From: Alphaproteobacteria bacterium
GTDB taxonomy: Bacteria > Pseudomonadota > Alphaproteobacteria > MED-G09
DNA: 14,227 bases
Reading direction: 5' to 3'
Assembly (NCBI GenBank): GCA_018658685.1
Contig: JABHUT010000148.1
Coordinates: 1 to 14,227, forward strand
Of the stretch, positions 1 to 7,231 are shown piece by piece; the first letter of the stretch is position 1; each line of letters opens with the position of its first letter. A program made the position numbers and the translations under genes. The notes beneath the pieces are model-generated. The model saw nothing but the letters and a program-made list of their open reading frames with translations, was not told the origin of the DNA and searched no databases.

Positions 1-324
1 GGAAAAGATATTCTTTTAACAAACGGTGAATATGCAAAAGATAATAAGGGCAATGCTTTAACGGTTAAAGATGTTGGATCTACATTTAAAGAATCTGGAA
101 TGAACCCTGACAAAGCTGCAAAAATTATCCTTAAAGGGGTTAAAAAAAATAAGAAAAGAATTTTTGTTGGTTTGGATGCTAAGATAATGGAGATTGCACA
201 AAGGTTATCTCCATCACATTACATAGCAATAATACCAATTTTAAATCTTTTAATTTTTCCTTACTTTATAAAAAGAATAAAAATGTTGAGAACTTTTTAC
301 TCTCTTTTAAAAGCAAAACAATAA
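1..324 (+). CDS. SDR-family oxidoreductase, C-terminal fragment (5' end outside window)
   Basis: The reading frame is open from base 1 and ends at TAA 322-324, giving 107 residues of a protein that begins upstream of the window. The segment NPDKAAKIILKGVKKNKKRI followed by FVGLDAK resembles the C-terminal region of a group of short-chain dehydrogenases, where a 'PEKAA..I..GI..N..RI.VG.DA' stretch is followed by a hydrophobic tail. Here that tail is the run containing IIPILNLLIFPYF. The Rossmann and catalytic parts (TGxxxGxG, YxxxK) would lie upstream and cannot be seen, so cofactor and substrate are unknown. An internal ATG at 100 would leave only 74 residues and is not a credible start, because similarity continues before it. 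It is the only plus-strand gene in the left part of the window and converges on the quinone reductase gene with one base between the stop codons. Confidence 0.75.
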   Translation, partial: GKDILLTNGEYAKDNKGNALTVKDVGSTFKESGMNPDKAAKIILKGVKKNKKRIFVGLDAKIMEIAQRLSPSHYIAIIPILNLLIFPYFIKRIKMLRTFYSLLKAKQ

Positions 325-325
325 T

Positions 326-1303
326 CTAATTATTTAAAAAGCCAGCCAATCTATTAGTGATAATTTCTTCAGACTCTTTCATAATCTGATCAATTAATTC
401 TTTACAGGTCGGGATGTCGTGAATAAGGCCCGCTACCATTCCGCAAGACCAAGCGCCAGCCTCTGGTTCACCATCAATCATAACTTTAGGGTATATTCCA
501 GCAACCTCATCAATTATATCCTCAAACTTTAAGTCAGCCCCTAAATCTTTCTCTTTTTGAAGTAACCTTTCTACCGCAGGATTATTAAGAACCCTTTCTG
601 TATTTCGTAAAGGTCTCATTACTAGACGAGTATCTAACTCACTTGCACTTAAGATAGCCTGCTTAACATTTTCATGAACAGGTGCTTCTTTCGTAGCAAT
701 AAATCGTGTACCCATATTCATTCCTTCCGCCCCCATCGAAAGAGCTCCAACAAGACTTCTTGCATCAGCCATTCCACCTGAAGCAACAAAAGGAATCTCT
801 AGTTCTTCAGCAGCTCTTGGAAGAAGAATAAAATTAGGTATGTCGTCTTCTCCAGGGTGACCACCACATTCAAAACCATCAACCGAAACCGCATCACAGC
901 CAATTGATTGAGCTTTTAACGCATGCCTTACAGCAGTACACTTATGAATAACTTTTACATCGGCCTCTTTAAGCATTGGTAAATACTGAGCGGGATTATT
1001 ACCAGCAGTTTCAACAACCTTTATACCCGCATCAATTATAACTTTAAATAAGGCCGGATAATCAGGAGGAGTAAGAGTCGGAAGAAATGTCATATTAACT
1101 CCTATAGGCTTATCAGTCATTTCCTTACACCTATCTATTTCCGCAGCAAGTTTTTCAGGTGTTCCTTGTGTCAAACCAGTAATTATTCCTAAACCTCCAG
1201 CATTAGAAACAGCTGCTGCCATTTCCGCTAAGCCAACAAAATGCATTCCGCCTTGAATAATAGGATGTTCAATATTTAAAAGTTCTGTAATTCTAGTTTT
1301 CAT
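326..1303 (-). CDS. NADH:quinone reductase, PA1024-like (nitronate monooxygenase superfamily)
   Basis: An FMN-dependent TIM-barrel oxidoreductase of 325 residues, full length for the family. Motifs in order are PIIQGGM (14-20), AGGLG (35-39), IHKCTAVRHALKA (119-131), GFECGGHPGEDDIP (143-156), ASGGMAD (174-180) and GAEGMNMGTRF (191-201). From memory this set matches Pseudomonas aeruginosa PA1024 very closely. PA1024 was first annotated as 2-nitropropane dioxygenase and later shown to be an NADH:quinone reductase without nitronate activity. The likely role is therefore NADH oxidation with a quinone or similar acceptor in the cytosol, but automatic annotation would say nitronate monooxygenase. 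GGAGA lies 8 bases before the ATG, so the start is well supported. The gene is last in the minus-strand series, 19 bases after the Rieske oxygenase gene. Confidence 0.85.
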   Translation of the reverse strand: MKTRITELLNIEHPIIQGGMHFVGLAEMAAAVSNAGGLGIITGLTQGTPEKLAAEIDRCKEMTDKPIGVNMTFLPTLTPPDYPALFKVIIDAGIKVVETAGNNPAQYLPMLKEADVKVIHKCTAVRHALKAQSIGCDAVSVDGFECGGHPGEDDIPNFILLPRAAEELEIPFVASGGMADARSLVGALSMGAEGMNMGTRFIATKEAPVHENVKQAILSASELDTRLVMRPLRNTERVLNNPAVERLLQKEKDLGADLKFEDIIDEVAGIYPKVMIDGEPEAGAWSCGMVAGLIHDIPTCKELIDQIMKESEEIITNRLAGFLNN

Positions 1304-1322
1304 TTATAATTCTCCAAATTAA

Positions 1323-2522
1323 TTAACTGAATAACGACATTAAGTCTTTGTCCTTAGTTTTTAATATTTTATCAACCCAGCCATGAAAATTTTGCCCTCC
1401 ACCTTCATTTTTTCCAAACATAACACTATCAATCATTCCTGTTTTTAAGCTTTTCTGAAGCCTTAAGCCAGTTGAATAATCTTCTTCACGAACAACATAT
1501 TCCAGTAAATCAAATTGCTTTTTAGCCTCGATTTCTTGTTCTTTTGTTGGTTTTTTTTCCATTAAATAATACTGGGTAGTGAAAGACTCTTCAGGGTTAT
1601 CACCCGGCATAAGTTGAGACAACATTACTGCTCTCCCACCTCCCCTAAAAGATGCAATTGATACATTTGGGAAAATTGTCCAAACTCCTGCCATAAGCAT
1701 ATCCATCGGCCAATCTTCAACTGGCACATCTAGATCTGGGGTAACTACACCACCCTTTTCAGACGATGAAATTCTTGCTAAAGGAGATACCACTCTCTGA
1801 TGAGGACCCCATTCATAATAATTAGCCTGATTAGAAATATTCTTACCAAAAGTTTCGCTGTGCAAGACTGGTAAATGATAAAGATCTAAGTAACCGTCAT
1901 AAGCAACCTTCCAATTTGGTCCTTTTACAACTCGAGTACTAAAAACATGCCAATTTTCTAAATCAAATAATTCTAACATCTTATCATAACCTGATAAGAA
2001 TTTTTCCATATCAAGATTTGAATTTGAATTTAAAATCACCCAAATTATACCAGCCTTCTCCAAAATAGGTAACGATATGAGGCTTTTGCAATTTTTATCT
2101 AGATCACCAAAATCTTGCTGGGATGAAATTCCAATTAAAGAACCGTCTTCATTATAAGACCAGCCGTGATATGGACAGCTAAACCTTTTTTTGTTTCCCA
2201 AACCATTTTCAACTAAAGCTGCACCACGATGTATACAGGCATTAAGATATGCTTTTACTTGACCATTAGAATTTCTTAAAATTAGAACAGGTACGCCAAG
2301 AACATCAATTGACTTATAATCTCCAGCGTTTGGTATCTCATTAGAAACACCCAAAACAAGAGGTATCCTCTTAAAAATTAAATCAACTTCTTTTTGCCAA
2401 CGAGATTTGTCAAAATAATTTGATGCTGGAATTTCAACAATAGTGTCGGCCAATTCCATTGTACCAGCTTCAGCATGCATTTTATTATTCAAAGCCATAT
2501 CAATTAATTTTTCTTTACTCAT
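1323..2522 (-). CDS. Rieske non-heme iron oxygenase, alpha subunit (paralogue 1)
   Basis: A 399-residue aromatic-ring-hydroxylating-type oxygenase. The N-terminal Rieske [2Fe-2S] domain carries C96-x-H98 and C116-x2-H119 (CIH...CPYH). The C-terminal catalytic domain has NWKVAYDGYLDLYHLPVLH (203-221), giving mononuclear iron ligands H216 and H221 with D213 as the electron-bridging acid. D348, in an EEDY segment, is the likely third ligand. Substrate is unknown; the family includes aromatic, steroid and quaternary-amine oxygenases. The frame is open 16 codons further up (to 2570), but AGAGAGG sits five bases before the ATG at 2520-2522 and the upstream extension (IVKIFFYLLYS) is not family-like, so I chose the internal start. 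It is roughly half identical to the Rieske protein at 8818-10053. No reductase or ferredoxin is encoded nearby, so electrons must come from a component elsewhere. Confidence 0.92.
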   Translation of the reverse strand: MSKEKLIDMALNNKMHAEAGTMELADTIVEIPASNYFDKSRWQKEVDLIFKRIPLVLGVSNEIPNAGDYKSIDVLGVPVLILRNSNGQVKAYLNACIHRGAALVENGLGNKKRFSCPYHGWSYNEDGSLIGISSQQDFGDLDKNCKSLISLPILEKAGIIWVILNSNSNLDMEKFLSGYDKMLELFDLENWHVFSTRVVKGPNWKVAYDGYLDLYHLPVLHSETFGKNISNQANYYEWGPHQRVVSPLARISSSEKGGVVTPDLDVPVEDWPMDMLMAGVWTIFPNVSIASFRGGGRAVMLSQLMPGDNPEESFTTQYYLMEKKPTKEQEIEAKKQFDLLEYVVREEDYSTGLRLQKSLKTGMIDSVMFGKNEGGGQNFHGWVDKILKTKDKDLMSLFS

Positions 2523-2527
2523 ATAAA

Positions 2528-2534
2528 CCTCTCT
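2528..2534 (-). promoter_or_regulatory. Ribosome binding site fixing the Rieske 1 start
   Basis: AGAGAGG on the minus strand is followed by TTTAT and then the ATG at 2520-2522. Five bases of spacing to a purine-rich core is good, and no such site precedes the upstream ATG at 2570. The site favours the shorter 399-residue protein. Confidence 0.6.
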
Positions 2535-2598
2535 AGAGTACAATAAATAGAAAAAAATCTTCACAATCAATAATAAAATGAAATCTAAAATTATTAAC

Positions 2599-3378
2599 TC
2601 AAGCTCTTTTAACTGTTAGACCCCCATCAACTGCCAAAACTGCACCAGTTATAAAAGACGAGGAAGGTAAACAAAAGTTTAAAGTTGCATGAGCAACTTC
2701 TTCAGGATTGCCATATCTTCTCAAAGGCACTCTTCTTTTAGAGTATATATCTTTATCCTTTTGAGGAATTTTCTCTGTCATTGAAGTATTAATTGGTCCA
2801 GGACAAATACAGTTAACTGTTATACCTAAGCTTCCAAGTTCGACTGCTAATGACCTTGTTAATCCAATAACTCCATGCTTAGCAGAAGTATAAGGTGAGT
2901 GCTTAGGTGAAGCCCCTAATCCTTCAGTTGATGAAATATTGACAATTCTAGGAAAAGGAGAATCTTTTAGATAGGGTAGGCATTCTCGTATAAGCCGAAC
3001 CTGACCCTTTAATAAAATATCATGAGTTTTATCCCAATAAATCTCATAATCATCATTATCAATATCGGTTGGTATTGCTATACCAGCATTATTAATAAGG
3101 ATATCAAGCTTTCCGAATTTATTTATTATTTCTTTAACCGTCTCGGCAATATTCTCCTTATTACCAACATCTAAAGAAAAGCTCTCTGATATACCTCCAC
3201 TATTATTTATCTCATTAGAAACTGCATCAATATTTTTTTTATTAATATCTGTTGCTATTGTTATCGCACCTTGATCTGCAAATAACTGAGCTGTGGCCTT
3301 TCCCATTCCACTTCCAGCACCAGTAATCAATACTACGCTCTCTTTTACAGATCTTGAGAGGTTGGTTAGCTTATTCAT
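2599..3378 (-). CDS. Short-chain dehydrogenase/reductase (classical SDR)
   Basis: A 259-residue single-domain SDR. It has the cofactor motif TGAGSGMG (19-26), an acidic D44 at the end of beta-2 that favours NAD(H), NNAG at 96-99, catalytic S150, Y163 and K167 (YTSAK), the PGPINTSM loop (193-200) and the C-terminal SFITGAVLAVDGG. These are classical features of alcohol/ketone dehydrogenases of the FabG/hydroxysteroid type. The active-site Asn normally in a 'vNLkG' segment is replaced: the sequence reads ILLKG, with Leu at residue 122. The start ATG overlaps the stop of the possible small membrane ORF as ATGA, and only a weak GGACGG sits three bases upstream, so translation may be coupled. By context it would oxidise an alcohol made by one of the oxygenases; the substrate is not determinable. 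Confidence 0.9.
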   Translation of the reverse strand: MNKLTNLSRSVKESVVLITGAGSGMGKATAQLFADQGAITIATDINKKNIDAVSNEINNSGGISESFSLDVGNKENIAETVKEIINKFGKLDILINNAGIAIPTDIDNDDYEIYWDKTHDILLKGQVRLIRECLPYLKDSPFPRIVNISSTEGLGASPKHSPYTSAKHGVIGLTRSLAVELGSLGITVNCICPGPINTSMTEKIPQKDKDIYSKRRVPLRRYGNPEEVAHATLNFCLPSSSFITGAVLAVDGGLTVKRA

Positions 3379-3470
3379 TTACCGTCCAATGAATCTAAAA
3401 GTTTTACCATTAGGAGAAGAATACCTACAGCAACGATAACGCCAAACATAGATAATAAAAAACCTACCAA
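3375..3470 (-). CDS. Possible 31-residue single-span membrane protein
   Basis: This short frame lies in the gap between the Fe-ADH and SDR genes. It would start at TTG (3470-3468) with GGGAG seven bases upstream and end at TGA, overlapping the next gene's ATG as ATGA. The peptide is one hydrophobic stretch (FLLSMFGVIVAVGILLLMV) followed by a short charged tail, KLLDSLDGK. T is concentrated at codon position 2 (16 of the 21 codons after the start codon) and G at position 1 (9 of 21), a three-base periodicity expected of coding sequence. Against it, a second frame (3379-3495) is also open, the start is not ATG, and a 39-codon open frame is not rare in DNA this AT-rich. I recognise no family. 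If real, it would sit in the inner membrane and be translationally coupled to the SDR. Confidence 0.4.
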   Translation of the reverse strand: MVGFLLSMFGVIVAVGILLLMVKLLDSLDGK

Positions 3471-3477
3471 TAAAATA

Positions 3478-3482
3478 CTCCC
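3478..3482 (-). promoter_or_regulatory. Candidate ribosome binding site for the small membrane ORF
   Basis: GGGAG on the minus strand is seven bases upstream of the TTG at 3470. It is the only purine-rich core in this gap with normal spacing to a start codon of the hydrophobic frame. The competing ATG at 3495 has no such site. Confidence 0.35.
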
Positions 3483-3531
3483 AACAATTATTCATTCAAA
3501 ACTAATTATTTAAATTTTCAAGAAATATTAA

Positions 3532-4668
3532 TTAACTTGCTAATTTTAATATTTCAATAATATCACTTTTTTTTGTTATTGGTCTAGGATTGGTTAACAC
3601 CGTAGGATGTTTAACTCCATATTCAGCAATCTTATCCCATTGATCATCCTTAATACCAACATCGCCCAGAGTTCTTGGCAAGCCAAGATCTGATATTAAT
3701 TCAGCCACTGCATCTGACGCTGATAACTTGGGTCTTCCTAAGGCATTAGCAATCCATTTTTGTTTTTCTTTATTAAATGACTCATTCCATTTTAAAACTG
3801 CAGGCAGCATTACACATGATGTATATCCATGGGGAACAGATCCTATTGAACCCAATAAATAACCAATGCCATGACTTGCACCCATAGATGTATTTCCTAA
3901 ATTTTTAGCAATCATCCATACTGCTTTTTGAGATAATGATCTGGCAAAAATATCTTCTCTATCATTATAAGTATCTCTTAACGATCGAGCGAATAATTGA
4001 AGAGAATTTAAGGCCATTGGCGGAATTAATGGATTAGTAGAAGACGAACATAACCCCTCAACAGCATGATCAACTGATCGTATAGCTGTAGAAAGCCAAA
4101 GCCAATCAGGTGTATGTAGAGTTATTTTTGGGTCCAAAATTACAACCTGTGGGCATATATCATTTCCTGTATACCTCTCCTTAAGTTGTGTTTTAGTATC
4201 CATAGCTCCTCCAATTATAGAATACTCTCCACCAGACAATGTTGTTGGAATTGCTATTTGTCGTATTTTGGAAACCTTTTTTTGATGTTTATTAGATATC
4301 TTCTTTAAATCTTCGACCGTTTCGATACCTAGGGAGTGACATAATTGAACCACCTTAACGGTATCAATTGGGGTTCCCCCTCCAATAGTGATTATAATAT
4401 CAGGATTACTCTTTTGAACAGAATTTGCACATTCAATAACATTTTCAAGTGGTGAATGAGGGATACATCTATCAAATAGACCTACAAACTTATTGCCTAA
4501 AATATTTTTAACTTTCAATATTTCATCAGTTTTCTTTGATATGCTGGATGACGCAACTATGAAGACTTTATTTACACTTAATCGATTAATTTCATTCAAA
4601 ATAGCATCTGCTGCAGGGGTATCCCAAATTACTCTATCAAGAGGTGAGTATGTATATGTATTTTCCAC
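3532..4668 (-). CDS. Iron-type (group III) alcohol dehydrogenase, maleylacetate-reductase-like
   Basis: A 378-residue protein of the Fe-ADH/maleylacetate reductase/glycerol-dehydrogenase fold. The dinucleotide-binding GGGTPID lies at 96-102, and IPTTLSGGEYS (140-150) is the form seen in maleylacetate reductases and relatives. The metal-site region is AIRSVDHAVEGL (195-206), then H266 in GASHGIG and H280 in VPHGYTS. Three His (201, 266, 280) are in place, but the position four residues before H201, Asp in canonical Fe-ADHs and Asn in several maleylacetate reductases as I recall them, is Arg197. The start is GTG: TAA lies directly upstream in frame and MENTYTYSPLDRV fits the usual N-terminus. 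There is no good Shine-Dalgarno site, only AAGG about 12 bases upstream. It probably acts on an alcohol, aldehyde or oxo-acid of the pathway; true maleylacetate reduction is possible but not shown. Confidence 0.87.
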   Translation of the reverse strand: MENTYTYSPLDRVIWDTPAADAILNEINRLSVNKVFIVASSSISKKTDEILKVKNILGNKFVGLFDRCIPHSPLENVIECANSVQKSNPDIIITIGGGTPIDTVKVVQLCHSLGIETVEDLKKISNKHQKKVSKIRQIAIPTTLSGGEYSIIGGAMDTKTQLKERYTGNDICPQVVILDPKITLHTPDWLWLSTAIRSVDHAVEGLCSSSTNPLIPPMALNSLQLFARSLRDTYNDREDIFARSLSQKAVWMIAKNLGNTSMGASHGIGYLLGSIGSVPHGYTSCVMLPAVLKWNESFNKEKQKWIANALGRPKLSASDAVAELISDLGLPRTLGDVGIKDDQWDKIAEYGVKHPTVLTNPRPITKKSDIIEILKLAS

Positions 4669-4723
4669 TTATTTTTCTGGCCTTAAGTCTGCTATTGCAA
4701 TACCATTTTTAATTAAAATATTT

Positions 4724-5644
4724 TCATTTATCGGCAATGAATTCACCTATTGCTCTTAATGCTTCATTAGCCTCAGGAAGAAATGGAGCATATCCATGAA
4801 ATACATGAACCATATCATCCCAAACCTCTATACTTACGTTACAGCCTGCCTCTTTAGCTTTTTTAGCAATTTTTTTTGAGTCATCTATCAAGACCTCTCT
4901 TCCACCTACATGAATTAACATTGGAGGAAAGCCATCAAAGTTTCCATAGACAGGTGATGCGTAAGGATTTTTAATATCTAATTCATCATTAATATAAAGA
5001 TCTTTAAATGCAGCAATTGCATCTTTTGAAATATAAGGATCTAATTCTACATTGGTTTTATAAGACTCTGATACAGGATCAAGTTCAGCCCAGGGGCTTA
5101 ATGGTATTACAGCATTAGGTAAATCCGAATTATCATCTTTTAAAGCTAAAGTCACACCTATTGCTAGACCTCCTCCAGCAGAGTCTCCAGAAATAAATGA
5201 CTTTTCACATGAGGTGTTTCCACTAGGTCCGTTTTCTAACATCCATTTAAAAGCTTTCTTTGCATCATTTATCGCAGCAGGAAATTTATTCTCTGGAGCC
5301 AAGCTATAATCAATAACTAGCACCGAACAGCCAGTTGCTTTAGCAATATGACTCGATAAAGATAAATACCCTCTTATTGTTCCAATAGCATAACCACCAC
5401 CATGCAAATATAAAATCCTTTTATTTGGGTCGGAATTTTCTGTTGTTACCCATTGAGCATAAATACCATCTGCTACAATTGGAGAAGTTTCTCCGCATGA
5501 CTTAATGCTTTCATCTGCTGAAAAATAATCATCATTAGTGTATCGGAAATGCTTCATTCCAATCGATTCATCGGTAATAGAAAAAAATGTTTTTACTAAA
5601 TTTTCTTGATGCTTAAATACAATTTTACTTTCTTCTGAGCTCAT
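4724..5644 (-). CDS. Alpha/beta hydrolase, HSL family (esterase/lactonase)
   Basis: A 306-residue hydrolase of the hormone-sensitive-lipase (alpha/beta hydrolase fold-3) family. It has the oxyanion-hole motif HGGGYAIG (81-88), the nucleophile elbow GDSAGG (153-158) with S155, an acidic region GGREVLIDDS (247-256) and the catalytic His in MVHVFHGY (H280). It has no signal peptide, so it is cytosolic. Family members include monoterpene epsilon-lactone hydrolases and esterases that act after Baeyer-Villiger enzymes. With a BVMO gene in the window, hydrolysis of the lactone or ester product is the most economical role, although HSL esterases are promiscuous. AAGGA six bases upstream supports the ATG. 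It lies 20 bases after the classical SDR and 55 bases before the Fe-ADH. Confidence 0.9.
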   Translation of the reverse strand: MSSEESKIVFKHQENLVKTFFSITDESIGMKHFRYTNDDYFSADESIKSCGETSPIVADGIYAQWVTTENSDPNKRILYLHGGGYAIGTIRGYLSLSSHIAKATGCSVLVIDYSLAPENKFPAAINDAKKAFKWMLENGPSGNTSCEKSFISGDSAGGGLAIGVTLALKDDNSDLPNAVIPLSPWAELDPVSESYKTNVELDPYISKDAIAAFKDLYINDELDIKNPYASPVYGNFDGFPPMLIHVGGREVLIDDSKKIAKKAKEAGCNVSIEVWDDMVHVFHGYAPFLPEANEALRAIGEFIADK

Positions 5645-5664
5645 ATTTTTTCCTTATATTTTTA

Positions 5665-6393
5665 TTATGAGAGGCTCATACCTCCGTCAACAGTTATCAT
5701 CTGACCAGTAACATAGGAGGCACCCTCACTGCATAAAAAGCAGCATACTTCGCCCATATCCTTTGGAGATCCCCAACGTTTTAATGGAATATTTTTTAAT
5801 GAATTCTCATACCTTTTTTCATTTCCAAAAGTTACTTCGGTTAATTTAGTTGCAACATATCCCGGGGCAATTCCATTTACCCTAATACCATTAATAGCCC
5901 ATGCCTCAGCCAGTGTTTTGATGAGGGTTAGTAAGCCTCCTTTAGAGGCTGAATAAGCAGGATTTCCTTTAACCGCATGATAACTAGCGCCAGAGCCAAT
6001 AATAACAATTGAACCTTTATTTTTAACTAAATTTTCATGAAAAAAGCTACATGAAGCCATTACAGAATTTAAATTCAAATCTATAATTTTTTTGAAAGTA
6101 TCTATTTCAAATTCCTTACGATCATAAGCAACAATTCCTTGTGAGCAAACTAATGTATGAATATTATCGAATGGAAGCGATAGTTTTTTTAAATTATCAG
6201 TCTCCGAAAGGTCTAGTTTTCTATAAACACACTTTTTTATATTCTCGGTAACTTCTTCATCATAATCGGCAATACTATCTCGGGTACCTGTAATACAAAC
6301 ATCAGCTCCCTTTTCAATAAAAGATGAAGCAATTCCTCTCCCGATTCCGCTACTTCCACCAATAACAACTATATTTTTTGATTCAAAATTCAT
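5665..6393 (-). CDS. Short-chain dehydrogenase/reductase with intact active site
   Basis: A 242-residue classical SDR: GGSSGIG cofactor loop (12-18), a CSQG variant of NNAG (83-86), active-site N108 (DLNLNS), S134, Y147 and K151 (YSASK), PGYV (177-180) and C-terminal YVTGQMITVDGG. T35-G36-T37-R38 after beta-2, rather than Asp, suggests NADP(H) preference. All four catalytic positions are present, unlike the SDR just upstream. It follows that gene with nine bases between the stop codon and ATG; the AGG of the preceding TAG region serves as a ribosome binding site, so the two are probably co-translated. Likely role: interconversion of an alcohol and a ketone in the same pathway. Substrate unknown. 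Confidence 0.9.
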   Translation of the reverse strand: MNFESKNIVVIGGSSGIGRGIASSFIEKGADVCITGTRDSIADYDEEVTENIKKCVYRKLDLSETDNLKKLSLPFDNIHTLVCSQGIVAYDRKEFEIDTFKKIIDLNLNSVMASCSFFHENLVKNKGSIVIIGSGASYHAVKGNPAYSASKGGLLTLIKTLAEAWAINGIRVNGIAPGYVATKLTEVTFGNEKRYENSLKNIPLKRWGSPKDMGEVCCFLCSEGASYVTGQMITVDGGMSLS

Positions 6394-6402
6394 TAATAAA
6401 AC

Positions 6403-7170
6403 CTACCCTGAGTAACCGCCGTCAACAGGAAGTGATTGGCCACTTATATAACCCGCATTTTCAGATGCAAGAAAAACAACTGCATCGAATAACTCTTGAG
6501 GGTCACCTGCTCTACCTAAGGGCACCTGGTTCATCCATTGATCTAAGATTCCACCAGGAGGGGAATCAATTTCTTGAGATAAACCTACAGCAATTAAGCC
6601 AACAGCAACACAATTAGCTCTTATTCCATTATGACCTTCTTCTCTTGCAATAGCCGTACACAAATGCTGAACGCCAGCTTTTGGGATAGAAGATAAGCCG
6701 TCGGTACTGATATACTTATGAATTGCAGCAGTTGTAAGAGCGGTTATAGAGCCACCCCCACCTTCCTTTAACGCAGGAACAACAGCTCTTAAGACATGAT
6801 AAAAACCTTTAATATCTGCATCTAAAGTATAATAAAAATCTTTTGGATCAGCCTCTAAAACAGGCATGATATGAAGAAAAGGTCCTGTGGCAAAAATAAC
6901 AGAATGAATACGCCCAAATTTTTCTTTTGTTTCATCTACAAAATTTTGAACATTTGTCATATCCAATAAATCAACACTACCAATTAATCCGCTTCTTCCC
7001 ATACCTTCAATATTTTTTAAATTACTCTCTGCACTTTCTTTATTTTTATAATAAGTAAAGGCAACATCGCTTCCACTTTCGGCAAGTAAATTTACAATTC
7101 CAGTGCCTAACCCACCAGAACCTCCAAAAACAAGAGCCGCTCCTTCAGAAAATCTATATTTTGTCATCAT
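6403..7170 (-). CDS. Divergent SDR lacking the catalytic Tyr/Ser/Asn
   Basis: A 255-residue SDR-fold protein. The glycine-rich loop FGGSGGLGTG (15-24) and the C-terminal YISGQSLPVDGG (241-252) show the family. The active site is unusual: the NNAG region reads ATGP (94-97), the Asn position is D119 (DADIKG), the catalytic Ser position is T147, and the YxxxK Tyr is Ser (SSIPK, S160) with only K164 kept. The DNA reads cleanly through this area with no sign of a frameshift. It may be a non-classical reductase, as in enoyl-reductase-like SDRs, or a binding or partner subunit of the adjacent intact SDR. Two ATGs are adjacent (7170 and 7167); AGAGGG is spaced better for the second, so the protein may start one residue later. 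It follows the kinase gene by 61 bases. Confidence 0.87.
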   Translation of the reverse strand: MMTKYRFSEGAALVFGGSGGLGTGIVNLLAESGSDVAFTYYKNKESAESNLKNIEGMGRSGLIGSVDLLDMTNVQNFVDETKEKFGRIHSVIFATGPFLHIMPVLEADPKDFYYTLDADIKGFYHVLRAVVPALKEGGGGSITALTTAAIHKYISTDGLSSIPKAGVQHLCTAIAREEGHNGIRANCVAVGLIAVGLSQEIDSPPGGILDQWMNQVPLGRAGDPQELFDAVVFLASENAGYISGQSLPVDGGYSG

Positions 7171-7173
7171 CTT

Positions 7174-7179
7174 CCCTCT
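7174..7179 (-). promoter_or_regulatory. Ribosome binding site upstream of tandem ATG ATG
   Basis: AGAGGG on the minus strand is three bases before the ATG at 7170 and six before the ATG at 7167. The spacing favours initiation at the second ATG. The difference is one residue. Confidence 0.55.
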
Positions 7180-7231
7180 TTTAATTCATTTATAAAATCA
7201 TAAAACCCAAATGCATTAAAGTTATAAATAT

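Noticed and set aside
2523..2570. Upstream start giving a 415-residue Rieske 1 protein
   Set aside because: The added residues are hydrophobic and unlike the family, the paralogue has no such extension, and a good ribosome binding site precedes the internal ATG.
3379..3495. ATG-started 38-residue frame in the gap before the SDR
   Set aside because: There is no Shine-Dalgarno site, the composition is odd (Arg, Cys, Trp rich) and codon-position bias favours the other frame. Both cannot easily be real, and neither is proven.
4669..4737. 22-codon minus-strand frame ending in TAA directly before the GTG of the Fe-ADH (peptide includes ILIKNGIAIADLRPEK)
   Set aside because: It looks protein-like and could couple translation, but open frames this short are expected by chance here; the start is TTG inside the hydrolase gene and has no clear ribosome binding site.
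7171..7231. Open frame running through the kinase-SDR gap and ending in ATGA overlap
   Set aside because: No start codon with a ribosome binding site exists in it, and it lacks the codon-position bias seen in the 3375-3470 frame.
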